Of a stretch of 64,000 nucleotides of DNA, positions 33,942 to 46,087 are shown in pieces. The notes beneath the pieces were generated by a model that was given only the letters and a program-made list of their open reading frames with translations, did not search any database and was not told where the DNA came from. A program made the translations under genes and the position numbers. The DNA is from Neofusicoccum parvum (Eukaryota > Ascomycota > Dothideomycetes > Botryosphaeriales > Botryosphaeriaceae), in NCBI GenBank assembly GCA_020912385.1, contig CP087222.1, positions 620,001 to 684,000 of the forward strand. Direction: 5' to 3'. Positions within the stretch are counted from its first letter, which is position 1, and each line of letters opens with the position of its first letter.

Positions 33942-35157
33942 ATGCTGTCCTTCCGCCGGGCCCTTGTTGTCGCCGCCGCCCTCATCACCTTTTTCTTCCT
34001 ATTGCGATCGTCGCACACTACTGGCCCGTCCGCGAAGCTTGTCGTGCCCGAGGCCAAGCCTGCCTCCTCCGCAGCCTCCTCCGCCGACAACGTCAACGCC
34101 GGCGCCGCTCCGCCTCCCACCGACGAGACCGCCGAGCGCAAGGCCGAGAAGACGGTGCCGCAGGCGGTGGCAAAGAAGCAGCGGCCCCAGATCGCGCTCG
34201 AGGATCTGCACTCGAAGCCCCTGCGCCAGCAGCTCGAGTACCAGTTTCCCTACGACCCACAGTCCAAGTTCCCCGCCTACATCTGGCAGACATGGAAGTA
34301 CACGCCCGCCTCGGGCGAGTTCGACGAGATCTTCCGCGAGCCGGAGGCCAGCTGGACCATCCTGCACCCTACTTTCGTTCACGAGGTCATCACCGATTCT
34401 GTCGCCGTGCATCTTATGCGCCACCTTTACGCCTCCATTCCTGAGGTCTTGGAGGCGTACCACGCGCTCCCGCTGCCTGTCCTCAAGGCCGACTTCTTCC
34501 GATACCTCATCTTGCTGGCCAGGGGGGGCATATACTCAGACATTGACACCGCCGCGCTCAAGCCCGCGACGGACTGGGTGCCGGCTGACGTGCCACGAGA
34601 CTCTTACGGGCTGGTTGTTGGAATTGAGGCAGATCCGGACAGGGAGGACTGGCACGACTGGTACTCGCGGCGGATTCAGTTCTGCCAATGGACCATCCAG
34701 GCGAAGCCCGGCCACCCTGTGCTACGCGAGATTGTCGCAAACATCACCGAGGAGACCCTGAGGCGCAAGAAGGAGGGTCGTCTCGTCGCAGATGTAAACG
34801 GCATCGTGGAGTACACTGGTCCAGCGCTGTGGACGGACATCATCTTCGATTTCTTCAACGACCCGCAATACTTCGACATGAGCGCTAGCACCAAGAACAT
34901 CACCTGGGAAGAGTTCACCGGAATCACTGCTGCGAAGAAGGTCGGAGATGTCATTGTGCTACCGATCACCAGTTTCAGCCCTGGCGTCCGCCAGATGGGC
35001 GCCGGTGAGGACGACGATCCCATGGCCTTTGTCAAGCACAACTTCGAAGGTCAGCACCAGTCACACCATTCCCTAGCGTGATCCCACCCTCGCTGACTGA
35101 CTCACTCTAGGAACGTGGAAGCCCGAAAACGAACGTCATATCGGTGAAAGTCAATAG
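33942..35157 (+). CDS. Och1-like alpha-1,6-mannosyltransferase, GT32
   Basis: Two exons, 33942-35049 and 35111-35157. Golgi type II membrane glycosyltransferase that would start outer-chain mannosylation of N-glycans. Short cytosolic head, signal anchor (ALVVAAALITFFFLL, residues about 7-21), a low-complexity Ala/Pro/Glu stem, then the GT32 domain beginning FPYDPQSKFPAYIWQTWKY. The DXD metal-binding motif is present in GGIYSDIDTAAL, preceded by LKADFFRYLILLARGG. Further conserved parts are QFCQWTIQAKPGHPVL and EYTGPALWTDIIFDFF. Exon 2 adds only WKPENERHIGESQ, consistent with the short family C-terminus. The family has several paralogues (Och1, Hoc1), which I cannot separate by eye. Confidence 0.92.
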
Positions 35158-36363
35158 CTGCCGCTGTCCCGTTCACGACCGCCACGAATTTTCTTCAGAA
35201 GAGCTTTCAGCCCTAATACCTCTGTACCTATCCGGGCGTGGAGCGCGATCGGTCTTGTCGCCGCGTGTAAGCGACTAGAAGTTGTTGCTATTGGACGGGC
35301 TCTAGTTTAGCCCGAGCCATTCGATCTGTTCGTCTGACAGGACGGGTTGCAGACCGCCGAGATACCCCGGCCTGTACGATGACGCACCCTTTGGGAGACT
35401 TACCGGATCTTTTCTTCAGTAATGTGGATGTCGCTTCTTTACCATTACACCTTGAAGCGGAATTTCTTTTCTTGTCTCTTTGGCATCACAGCAAAAATTC
35501 TGGCGGAGTTTGGGATAAAGTTGTGCTCTGGTTTGTTCTAGAAACATGGGCTCAAGTGCTGAGTCTTGTTGGTCATTTTTGTCTGGCGAGGGCTTTGCTT
35601 CTTCACACACTGTACGCTGACTCTGGATCTTGTGTACCACTGCATTAGAGGCGGAACGTAGCACAACACAAAAAAGCTGCATTGCCACTACCGAAACTAT
35701 GAAACCTTTCTCCAACTACACGGTCCACCCACCACCGGTCAAGTCGTCGTGGTTGCCTGCTGCGCCTCGTTTCTCCCTTTGTTGCCTGTGCTGTCGCCTG
35801 ATTCGGTTGACGGATTCCCTCCGCCCTTTCCTGAAACTCGAATTAAGAGTAAATGAAGTACAGCTCATTTGCCTCGAGGAGATCCACCCCGGAAAGACAA
35901 AATCAAATGCCTCGGGGAAGCAGATAAACGCCTTGCCTATAATGCTCCTCCTTATTTCCCATGGATGCTTGGATGTGGTGATTGAAAAAAAAAAAAAAAA
36001 GAAACACCCGTCTATTTGCCCGCCGCCCAATCCAATCTTTCCGGTACCTGGAACGCCTGAAAATCACCCGGAACGAAGCTTTGCGGATTGTGTCGTGTGT
36101 CGCATGACGTCCCCGTCGGGGCGCCGTGGAGCGGTGTGTGCGTTCGTTGAAGCAGTCAACATGTTTTAGGCTGGTGCAGCCCGCGCTGCACCTGCACAAG
36201 GTTTTTTTTTTGCGGTGGTCGCGACCTCGGTCCGCTCGGCTTTGCTGTGCATGAATGTGCACGCTTCAGCGGGCCGTCGAGAAGTCTGGCCGGGTCGCTT
36301 GGATGGATGGATCTTCGTCGCTGCCGCTGCGCTCTGGTCTTCGTGATGGCGGGTGTTGCGAGT
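35158..36363. other. intergenic between convergent genes
   Basis: 3' flanks of two convergent genes. A 17-18 nt poly-A run lies near 35985. No gene is supported; a 179-codon frame at 35630-36169 looks accidental. Confidence 0.6.
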
Positions 36364-36753
36364 TTAGGCCCGCTTCCCGGACGGCGACCGGATCGCGCCG
36401 ACGATGAGGTCCCACATCCAGTACAGCGAGGCGCCGATGGTGGGCCGCCTCTCGTTGTTGCGGTGCCGGCGAGACGAGGAGTACTCGTCGTCGTCGCTGT
36501 GGTGGGAGCGGCGCGAGCGGTGAGAGTGGTGGGAGCGCTGCGAGTTGTAGGACTCCCCGCGGTACGGCTGGGCGGGCGGCGCAGTCCACGGAGCGAGGCT
36601 GGTGTTGTCGTGCGTGCCGTGCTGATAGGGCTGCAGCTGTTGCTGATGGTTGACCGGGGGTGGCGCCTGGTATGCTTGCGGGGGTGGCACGAAGGACCCG
36701 TGGCCCTCACGTCCACCGGCGCCGCGAGGGGAAGAGTGGCTGTAGCTGGACAT
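36364..36753 (-). CDS. small low-complexity protein with conserved-looking C-terminus
   Basis: Single exon, 129 residues, starting MSSYSHSS. The first ~55 residues are Gly/Pro/Gln-rich with PPPQAY and HQQQLQPYQHG; the middle is His/Ser/Arg-rich (SQRSHHSHRSRRSHHSDDDE); the last ~25 residues (ASLYWMWDLIVGAIRSPSG) are hydrophobic-amphipathic and look constrained. No catalytic motif. It is a plausible small cytosolic or membrane-associated protein of unknown function. The reading is supported by coding-like periodicity and by an ATG preceded by CACC. Confidence 0.6.
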   Translation of the reverse strand: MSSYSHSSPRGAGGREGHGSFVPPPQAYQAPPPVNHQQQLQPYQHGTHDNTSLAPWTAPPAQPYRGESYNSQRSHHSHRSRRSHHSDDDEYSSSRRHRNNERRPTIGASLYWMWDLIVGAIRSPSGKRA

Positions 36754-38067
36754 GGTGATGTGGCTTGGAATGGGTGGGTTAAAGATGCTTGGAAGTGCCA
36801 GAGGCGGATCCGAAATTGCGGGACGAGGCAAAGAGTTTTTATGTTCTTGGGATCGGCGCTGGAGTGGTGAGTCTGCCTGATGTGAGGCAACCAGGCAGAG
36901 CTGCGGAGCTTATGTGGTGTAAGCTAGGGTTCAGCCTGCAGCGGGCAAAGATCAAAGCCTGCTGGGGATGACGGCGTTGTGAAATCACTTGCGGTGACGA
37001 GGGCTGAAGTACTGCAGATGCGCGCGCAGCTGCGCGCAGGCGGCGGCACCCGCAGCTTTAAAGGGACAGACACGGTCACGGCCAGGCCATTGTTAATCAA
37101 CGTCGAGTCACCTGCTCGGTGTTGTCGGCGGGTCACTCGACTGCCTCAAGGCCTTCATCAACACCCCAGTTTCCCCCTTAGTACTGCCGGGTACCGGGCG
37201 AATGAGAAGGATCAACAGAGACACCGGCCGTCCTGCGCCAAGCACACCGTTCGCCAGCGTTCGGGAAAGGGACCACTATTCCTGGGAGGGATGACGTTGG
37301 TGAGTCAGGCGCATTTCTTGCCTGAGCGGCAGCGGGCGTGTGGAGGCGGCGGCGGGACGAGCACAGTGAGACATCAAATGCGGAGTGCAGCAGCGGCAGG
37401 GCTGAAGCTCAGCCGGCCCAGATGGACGCGTCCAGCCGCCTGGGCCGCTCACTAGTGTAGGTACGTCGCAGCAGCATGTTTGCTTCTCCACGGTCCCTGG
37501 CGGTGCAGCGAACGCTTCACGGCGCCTGCATGTGCGCCTGCCCGCCCTCACCGGCGGCAGGCAGCGGCCGGCGATCGCTGGGCATCATTCGCCGGCACAT
37601 GCACGAAATCGAGTGGCCACCAGCGCCGCCGCTCGGCCTTGCGCCCGACGGCAGCGCCGAAAGAGGTAAGAGGAGGGATCCCGGCCCAAGAAGCTCTGAC
37701 GGCAGCCTGCACGGCAGCAGATCCGGCGCCGTGCAGATGCCCAGCAAAAGCCCCAGGGATTGGGCTGTGGCAGAGGCGAGAGATACCCACAGGCACTTGG
37801 GCGTTGTATCGACGCATTGGTAAGCGCCGGCGGCTGCGCCCCCAATTTATCATGTGGTGTGCAAAAGCGAGCGGCGGATCGCAAATTTGAGAGGTGCGAA
37901 CACGCGACTCTGCAGTGGCTGTACCGCGCTCAGCCTCTCAGCCACCTCACCCTCTGGCGTCATCGTCGCCCGCCGCGAACACATATCTCGCCCTTGCCGG
38001 GTATCCCGCTCCTCGCCAACGCTGCCAATAGCTCCTGCCCTCCACACTCAACTGCAACCAGCTAGCC
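36754..38067. other. divergent intergenic region
   Basis: Upstream DNA of the small protein gene and of the annexin gene. GC-rich with chance frames on both strands; C-rich 5' leader before 38068. Nothing else is supported. Confidence 0.6.
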
Positions 38068-39584
38068 ATGTCGTACTACCAACAACCGCCCCCAGGCGGA
38101 CGTCCGCCACCATTCCAACAAAGCTGTACGACCCCGGCTGTGCCTCATTCCTCCCAAGGCTCAGCACTTGGCGTGCTGACATCAGTTTGCTGTATAAAGA
38201 CAGTCCTCAGCCTGGCTACAACCAGCCCCCACCTCACCAGTATCCGCCTCAGCAGTCGCACTCACCCTACCCTCCACAAGCTTACAATCGACCACCGCCG
38301 CCGCCCCCATCCATGTCGCATCACCAATACCCTCCCCAGGGCGGCTACCCGCCCCAAGGCTACCCTCCCCCGCAGCAGTACGGCGCTCCCGGATACCCTC
38401 CCCCGCAGCAGCAGTACGGTGCTCCGCAGGGCTACCCGCCCCAGCAGCAGTTTAGCCCTCCTCCCGGCCAGTATCCTCCCCAACAGCACGGTTACGGAGC
38501 CCCTCCACCAGGCCAGTACGGCGCGCCGCCGCCGGGACCTCCTCCGGGACAGTATGGCGCGCCGCCTCCGGGTCAGTATGGAGCGCCACCGGTGCAGCAC
38601 TACGCAGGCCCCCCTGCGCCTCCCTCGCTAGGATACAACAGCCAGATGCCGTTTGTCGAAACAAGCATGGAAGCCGAAGGCCTTAGAAAAGCAATGAAGG
38701 GCTTCGGTACCGATGAAAAGGCGGTGATCCGCATTCTGTCCAAGCTGGATCCCGTACAGATGCATTCCGTCCGCCAAACGTACAACCAGCGATTCATGAG
38801 GGATCTGTTGCGCGATTTGGAGAAGGAGACGAGCGGCGACTTTAGAGACGCGCTCCTGTCTGTCACTCGTGGACCTCTCCAGCAAGATTGCCACACCGTC
38901 TACAATGCCATAAAGGGCCTGGGAACGAAAGAATCAGACCTGAATGATGTTCTGTGTGGTCGTAGCAACGCGGACATGCACGCGATCAGGACAGAGTACA
39001 GGAAAATGTTCAACAAGGACCTTGAGGCCGATCTCAAAGGCGATCTTTCTGCCGGCACGGAGACACTCTTCGTGATGCTTGTGGCCGGCACCAGGCATGA
39101 GGAGTCTACCCCGATCATCCCCCAGCAGATCGAGCAGGCGACTACAGAGCTTCAGAATGCCATGGGAAGCGGGCCGGTGGGCCTCAACAAGAACGCGGTC
39201 CATGCTTGTCAAGTTTTCACTCAGCAGTCTGACGGCGAACTCCGTGCAATCTCGGAAGCTTACCAACGCCGTTACCATCAATCGCTCATGAAAGCCATCG
39301 AATCCCGCTTCTCCGGCCACATGAAGGATGCCCTGCACCTTATCCTCGCGCGCGCCCTCAACAGGCCGATGAGCGACGCCGAGGCTCTTGAGGACTCCAT
39401 GGCGGGTATGGGAACCCACGATAGGCATCTCATCGATCGCGTCGTCAGGGTCCACTGGGATCGTGGCTACAAGGAGGCCGTCAAGCAGGCTTACCGGGCG
39501 AGGTACGGAAAGGATCTCAAGAAGAGGATCGAGGGCGAGACGAGGGGCGACTACGAAAGGCTTCTGGTCGCGATGATTGAGTAA
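38068..39584 (+). CDS. Annexin with proline/glutamine/tyrosine-rich N-terminal domain
   Basis: The start [11 protein letters not shown] at 38068 is in another frame than the annexin core, so an intron is required; the best joint is 38140-38210 (weak GTGCCT donor), and 38073-38185 (GTACTA donor, branch CTGAC) also keeps frame. The N-terminal ~170 residues are repeats of PPQQ, GYPPQ and GQYGAPPP, as in fungal annexin C7 proteins. The core begins near 38645 ([11 protein letters not shown]) and has four repeats: [26 protein letters not shown], a divergent third repeat ([13 protein letters not shown]) without the type II calcium loop, and [13 protein letters not shown]. It binds phospholipid in a calcium-dependent way and probably acts at membranes and septal pores or in trafficking. 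The end is MIE at 39584. Confidence 0.92.
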
Positions 39585-40371
39585 TGGGTCTTCATCAGCC
39601 CGGCGTTCATGGTTGTTTTTATTTTCATTTTTCTCCCGGTTGTTTCATGCAGGCGGTCAAACATTATACCCTTACGGAAGACGGTCGAAGAGAGGATATC
39701 CTAGGTCATCGATGGATGGGGTATGCTGTTAGTCAATAGCAATGCAAATTCATGGCGATGCTCAAAACGGCTCTAACTTTGCTGGCGTGCTCCTCACGTT
39801 TGACGACCGGTCTAGTGGCAGATATAAGCATTAGCAGCCACTGGTCGTGTGAGGTGATGTGGAGGTTGAGACGGCGGTGGTCAATGCGGGCGAGAGATGC
39901 GCGTTTGATCAGCGACTAGATGCGGCAAGCGCCCTCCACTGTGCCACCATGCAAACCTGCTGGCCCAGCAAACGCGTACTCCTGCGATGCTGCCAGCGCC
40001 CGCGGGCCCGCGCTCACCCCACCGAATGGCGGGCTATTGGCTGCGCGAAAAGCATGCGTGCCGTGTGGCTGCGCTGACGGAGCTCGGAGCTGGCTGACAG
40101 ACTGCATCCGGACCCGTCTGTCGCGGAGATCAGGGCGCGCGGACACTCGGATGTGGGAAGCGCGGAGGCCGGCGACGAGAAAAGGCAGGGAAAGCAAGGC
40201 GCTAAAGTGACGTAGGAGCAGCCACACGTGGCGCCCGAGCGCCGCATCTGGCGTTCCAGCCGCCGTCGAGAGCTTATTAGTCTTTTCCGGGGTCGCGTCG
40301 GTGAGATTGTCTGCTTCTCGCATCGACTCTCCTCTCACCTCCCTCCTTCGTGCGAGTGCGGAGGCTGAGAA
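39585..40371. other. intergenic
   Basis: Annexin 3' flank and leader of the DUF2985 gene. No gene supported. Confidence 0.6.
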
Positions 40372-42616
40372 ATGGCTTCCCCCCACCGTAACAATGGCTC
40401 GCCCCTGCACGGCGCCGGCCTGCCCGGCCGTCGCGCTTCAGCGCACTCGGCCACCTCCTCCGACCCCCCCTCCACACCTCAGCGCTTCCCGCACCAGCAG
40501 AGCAACAACCGTCTGTACCCCGTCACCTCGCGCCCGGACCTGCAACCGCGCCCGTCTGCCATCCGCCTGCGACGTCTCCCATCGAGCCCCGCTACCAGGC
40601 TCGACACGATCCCGAGTATCCGTCAGCAGCAGCAACAGCAGCAACAGCAGCAACAACAGCACCACCAGCAACAACAACGCCATGAGCAGGAACTGCGGCA
40701 ACAAGCGCTGGAAAATGAGTGGCAGGCGAACCGGCGGCGCTCCAGCTCGGAGCCCCAGCGTCCGACGTTTGATGCTGCCGAGCTGGCGCGCACCCGCACC
40801 GGTGTGAACAACATGCCCTCGGTGCCCGAGTTGGGTCCGCAAACTTCGAACACTGAGGCCACGACCTTTGAGCCCATCCATCCTGCACGGCCGCAACTTG
40901 GCGGGTCGGGGCGCTTCCGGCGCGCCAGCGTTGCTGCGCTCAATGGAATGCGGTTCAACCGGAACGCGGATGGCTCGGTCCCGCCCGCCCAGCAACTCCC
41001 GGAGAACATTTACGATTCTAGAATTGTGGATCTGCTCGACGTTATCGGTGCGCATGAGACCAAAACAATGCCAAGCTCTTCAGGCTAACTCCTTTCACCA
41101 GACCCCGAAGTTTCTGCGCTCTCTTCCCTGACCAATATCCAAAACTCCCTTTTCGTGCCTCAGCTGGGTAGGTTCGTCAATAGGAGACCTACCTATGACT
41201 TGTCTCGGCTCCCGGATTTTCACCGTCCTAGCGAGGCCGCGCCTCCAGATGAGAAGCATGGCGAGTTCGAGGCCACCTCTGCTGTGCCTGCCAGACCTCT
41301 TCGGCGTACGCCGGCAATTCCAGAGCTACGACCAGAGAGTGCGGACAGACTGGAAAGACCTGGAACTCCAAGTGAGCGTGCGTTCAGCATCACCTCCGCC
41401 CTGAGCGAATCGCGTTACGCGGTGCTTCCCCATGGCCTATCGCTCGAGGGCTGGAGCGAAGAGGACAAAGCCGAGTTGAACGACCACGTCCGGCATATGA
41501 TGCACTCGCGCCGCTCGAAGTTCAAGCGGAGCATGAAGGGTTTTGGCAAGTATGTGAGCAAGCCGCTGGGGTTCTTGGTGACTTTATACGCAACGCTCAT
41601 CACTCTCTTCGGCTTGGCGTGGGTGCTTTTCTTGATTGGATGGATCTATGTGGGAGACCGACAACATTATATCATCAACGTGATCGATAACGTATTGGTT
41701 GCCCTGTTTGCCATCGTAGGCGACGGTCTCGCCCCGTTCCGTGCTGTGGACACTTATCACATGATCTTCATAGCACACTATCGTACGTTACCCCGGGCTA
41801 GGGCGCGTCTTTTTCTGTCGACGGATTGCTGACCAAGCTACAGACCACTTGACGTGGAAGCTGCGGAAGAAGATGGAATTGCCGAAGCTCCAGAACAAGA
41901 ATGACCTTCCCACCGAACCGCTGCCTGATCTCGAAGCGGCCAGACATGAGAAAGAGGAGTTAAGCGTGCTCACCCCGGAGCAGCAAGCCAAGCTGGTTCA
42001 CCACCAAGACAAGTTCTCCAAGTCTCACACCTTCTACAAGCCCCACGAGACGGAGACGCATTTCGCATTCCCTCTACGACTTCTGGTAGCGATCGTCGTG
42101 CTTTTGGATTGCCATTCCCTCCTCCAGATTTCCTTGGGTGCTTGTACCTGGGGTATCGATTACAAAGTCCGCCCCCAGGCTCTTACGGCGACCATTCTCA
42201 GCTGCTCGATCACTGTGAATATCACAGCTGGTATTCTCATTTCCATTGGCGATCGGAGATCACGGAAGAAGGATGTCATTGAGAAGATGTTCCGTCAGGA
42301 GCTTACGGAGGAAGCCATGAACAAGATCAAGAGGAAGCACGAGAAACAAGAGGAGCGGCTCAGAGAATTAGAAGAGGCTGGAGAGGAGGAAGACTCGGAA
42401 GAGAAGGAGAAGAAGGGTCGTAGGAGTCTTGACATCTTCCGGAGAGGAAGCGAGGACAAGCCCCGCAGGAGTTTCGATGTGTTCCGAAAGACCGAAGACA
42501 AGCCCCGTCGAAGTTTGAATCTGGCCCGCAGAACCGAGGAGCAGCCCCGAATCAGTGAGGACACTCGAAACGAGCAGGATGATCTCCACATCACGTCTGC
42601 TGAGGACCGCCGGTGA
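40372..42616 (+). CDS. DUF2985-type integral membrane protein with polyglutamine N-terminus
   Basis: Three exons, 40372-41047, 41102-41782 and 41844-42616, both joints in phase; about 709 residues. Fungal multi-pass membrane protein of unknown function. The long N-terminal half is disordered, with a Gln/His run near residues 85-105 and a predicted start of the conserved region at VSALSSLTNIQNSLFVPQLG. Two hydrophobic segments follow (LGFLVTLYATLITLFGLAWV; INVIDNVLVALFAIVGDGLA), then the family motif region FRAVDTYHMIFIAHY, HLTWKLRKKM, and two more hydrophobic stretches (LRLLVAIVVLLDCHSLLQI; TILSCSITVNITAGILI). The C-terminus is charged with a three-fold repeat built on KPRRSFDVFR / KPRRSLNLAR. 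Subcellular site unknown, possibly plasma membrane or ER. Confidence 0.85.
40624..40678 (+). repeat. mixed CAG/CAA glutamine tract in coding sequence
   Basis: Mostly CAG and CAA codons giving a run of glutamines broken by two histidines; codon mixing suggests some age and stability rather than a fresh pure-CAG expansion. Confidence 0.85.
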
Positions 42617-44052
42617 TGCAACTGAAAGTCTGGGCCATTCACGATTTCCCATGGCTCTTGTCTCATTCTCGCAATCTGCAACGCACCAAAAGCGCGCAGC
42701 AGCAAAGTTCCCCACCGATCTGTCCGGGAGTTCACGGAAATCATCCTATAATTTGGCGCCGTATAGCGTATTCGGCAATGTTTTTTCGTGGAAATGCTCT
42801 CGATACCGTCGGCCCGTATATACAGCGCTTTTGGAGCGGCTGTACTTTCCGACCTGAAGCTATGTTTTTCAGTTAGTCTTCGGCTCAACGGCGATAGAAC
42901 TTGCCCATCTAGCAGGCTTCTGACGCTCAAGGACGGCTCCGCGCAGTGGATGCGGGGTATGGTGCAGACATAAGGGTTGCAAGTTCTTTTTCTTGCCCTG
43001 GAATTCAGGCAAAATAGATGTATGATGCTGAATTACCGGGCGCGTGTCTGTCGGGGAGCTAATCCCAGCTCCCTCTATACACCATGGCAGACCAGTTTAA
43101 TTTTACTTCCGACCGGTGGATGATCGATTGAACGGCGTTGCATTAATGGTTTTGGGAAATACCCTTCCGGTTACATGATGGCGGCTGCCTGCCTCAGTTA
43201 CCGACAAGATTTGTATGGTTGGCAAGGTGGTGTAGTAGATTTGGCTTCATTATTGAAAATTCGTCAGAGCATTGTTGTTTTCCGTTCGAGCTGGTGCGCT
43301 AGTCAGTTTACCACAGCGGTGTCAACATGAGGACTAGGCAGAGTGACGTTGATGTAAGGCAGATTTAGACTAATAATTCCCCGCAGTCTTCCTCTATTCT
43401 GCAGCTCTGTTCTCGTCACATGTAACACGAAAGCAGGTACCGACATCCGGCTAAAACCACGGAGTTTACCCCAGATTTTCCTCGGCAGCCTAAATTGCGC
43501 CACCCTTCTCGAAGAGCATCCGCTCCTGGAGCACTACAGGCTGCCGCTCTACCGTTCCCAGCGAGCTTTGGCGTTTCGAGCTCGGGACAAGGCTGGATTG
43601 AGGAGTCTGGGCTTCCGCCTGGCTGGGGTGCACCGTGCTCTCGCCTGTGTCTGCCGACAGGTGCCGGAAACCTACTCGTTTGTGACCCGCTTGGCTATGC
43701 GGCCCGGGTTTGGCGGCGTTTTATGTTTCGTTTCAGCACAACCAAGCCTTCTCTGTTCATGCGTCGGTGGCGTGGCCGGCCCGTCTACCGACCTCCGCTC
43801 GTCCATATGATGCAGCCTCAATTACGGTTACGAGTACAGGGGGATAACAGCCTGGGTTAGCCAAGCGGGGATGAGTGGTCCGTCTCTTTAACAGCACACG
43901 TTTGAAACCTAAGTATAAAGGTTAAAGAAGAGACAGATCGTGCTTTCGTTTGGACCAGTGGCCGTTACTCGCTCGTTCCTCCTTTCTGTGTTGGACCAAG
44001 CTTTTCTGTCCTTTCGTCTTCGAAGCTTGTCTGCCTATCGCTACCAATTACC
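42617..44052. other. intergenic
   Basis: DUF2985 3' flank and CE1 promoter. A 121-codon frame at 43495-43860 has no recognisable feature and was not accepted. A TATA-like GTATAAAG lies at 43913-43920. Confidence 0.6.
43913..43920 (+). promoter_or_regulatory. TATA-like element of the CE1 esterase gene
   Basis: GTATAAAG about 133 bp upstream of the ATG at 44053. Confidence 0.4.
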
Positions 44053-45237
44053 ATGGCGAGGCTCAACTTCCTCTTCGTGCTGGCCACCCTTCTGCTCTCG
44101 GCAGCGGTGGACGCGCTGGCGCTGGAGAAGCGTGCTTCGCTACAGCAAGTCACAAACTATGGCAGCAACCCGGCCAATGTTCCAATGTATGAAACGAGGG
44201 CCTTGTCCTGTCTCTTGTGAAGCAGTTGTCTAACCCCGCGCTCAGGTACATTTACGTCCCAGACAAGCTCGCTACTAGCCCCGGCATCATCGTCGCTGTG
44301 TGCGTGTCCACCTCTTGGCATTTTGAAGCATCAAACACGAACTGCACTGACTCCCAACTAGTCATTACTGCAGCGGTACCGCCCAGGCCTATTACACTGG
44401 CTCGCCTTATGCCACCCTGGCCGAGCAGTACGGCTTCATCGTCATCTACCCGAGCAGCCCCCATTCCGGCACCTGCTGGGACGTCAGCTCCAAGGCGACG
44501 CTGACGCACAACGGCGGCGGCGACAGCAATTCGATCGCCAACATGGTCACCTACGCAATTAGCAAATACAACGCCGACACCAGCAAGGTGTTCGTGACTG
44601 GCTCGAGCTCCGGCGCCATGATGACGGTAAGTTTCACCACTTTTTCTCTTGGCTCTCCGAAACACAGCACGAGCACCAGTGCTTCATCACCACTTACCCG
44701 GATGTTTCGTTTTTGAAACGGCCTGGCCCTTTCCCGTTCTTCATCGTCCCCGGCACGCATCCCGCTAACGCCTCCGCCCCGTAGAACGTCCTCGCCGCCA
44801 CCTACCCGGAGCTCTTCAAAGCCGGCATCGCGTACTCAGGCGTGCCAGCCGGCTGCTTCATGTCGACGGCCAACGGCGTGGCGGCGTGGAACAGCACGTG
44901 CTCGCAGGGACAATCGATCGCGACGCCGCAGCAGTGGGCCAACGTCGTCAAGGCCATGGACCCGGGGTACGCGGGCGACCGGCCCAAGATGCAGGTGTAC
45001 CACGGCAGCACGGACACGACGCTGTACCCGCAGAACTACAACGAGACGATGAAGCAGTGGGCCGGCGTGTTCGGGTACGACTACGCCAGCCCGGCGAGCG
45101 TCAGCCAGAACGACCCGCTGTCGGGCTACACGCGGACGACGTGGGGCCCGAAGGTGCAGGGCATCTACGCCGTGGGCGTCGGCCACACGGTGCCGATTCG
45201 GGGCGCGGACGACATGAAGTGGTTTGGGTTTGCTTGA
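44053..45237 (+). CDS. Secreted CE1 esterase (acetylxylan/feruloyl esterase, PHB-depolymerase fold)
   Basis: Four exons: 44053-44186, 44246-44299, 44363-44626 and 44785-45237. Alpha/beta-hydrolase that removes acetyl or feruloyl groups from plant xylan. Signal peptide MARLNFLFVLATLLLSAAVDA, then a dibasic site (LEKR) suggesting a short propeptide. The conserved CE1 features are VALHYCSGTA-like VAVHYCSGTAQAYY, the aromatic-rich IVIYPSSPHSGTCWD, the nucleophile elbow VFVTGSSSGAMMT (Ser in GSSSG), an acid near YHGSTDTTLYPQN, and a catalytic His in VGVGHTVP. About 300 residues; there is no C-terminal CBM1. Motifs fit acetylxylan esterases better than ferulic acid esterases, but specificity is not fixed by sequence. 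It is next to a pectin-degrading enzyme gene on the same strand. Confidence 0.93.
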
Positions 45238-46087
45238 GCGGGGCGGGGAGACTCGGGGTTGGAGCAGGTCCAAGGGGAGGGCTGAGGCCTGCAGCTGAGG
45301 GCGGCAGGGGCTGTCGATTCTCCTGTAAATGATGTTTTTTGACTGGCGGTGAGGCTAGGGATTTTCCGAGAGCTTCTTGGGCACCTTCTGCTTCCGTCTG
45401 CGGACACTGTGCGGGTTGAGAGTGTGGAAGGCGCCGCGTCGGTGCGGAATGACGTCCCCCAAAAGTCCCTTATCTAGTACAACACACGACTGCACTACGA
45501 TCCAGCCTGTAAATTCCGAGAACGCGTGAACGTGCCTTCGATGTACGCGGACAGCATGGAAACAGGAAGCTGCAGCGGCTGGCGCGTTTGCAGGACCGAG
45601 TACGAAGGCTGCCGTCGGCAAATGTGGGCGTGGAGCAAAGGCCGCACGCCGCGATAATGCCGGCGGAGCCCCGCCTTGCACCCCAGATTGGAAGACCAGG
45701 CGACGCCGGGAGGCCTGGGGATTGTCGATCCCGCCTTGGGCGAGTGGGAATAAGCTCACTGCCAACGGCGGACACAGGCTGCACGGCTCTTTCCTGGGCA
45801 TCTGGGCACCTCAGCTCGAGCGTCCGCGCAGCACCGCTTCAACCGTCTTCTGCAAGTGCCTCTAGCCCGCGCGCTCAGCGAATGTCCTGTGTCTCCAGGT
45901 ATTTCCCGCAGCCCGTCTCCATGTAGACCGCCAGCCGGCTTCGCAGGCCGAGATCAGCAGGGCACTGTCTTCACCCCCACAAAAATATCCACGATGATGC
46001 AATGGGTCATTATTGAAGGTGCATCTTCCCCCGACGGCGCATTTTCCACCCGACCACAGCGAGCTCATCCTTTGTGGATTTAAGACC
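45238..46087. other. intergenic
   Basis: CE1 3' flank and GH28 upstream region; no gene supported. Confidence 0.6.

Noticed and set aside
35630..36169. 179-codon frame containing a poly-A-derived lysine run
   Set aside because: The lysine run comes from a homopolymer, and no family feature is present.
43495..43860. 121-codon frame upstream of the CE1 gene
   Set aside because: No start context, no domain, no intron evidence.
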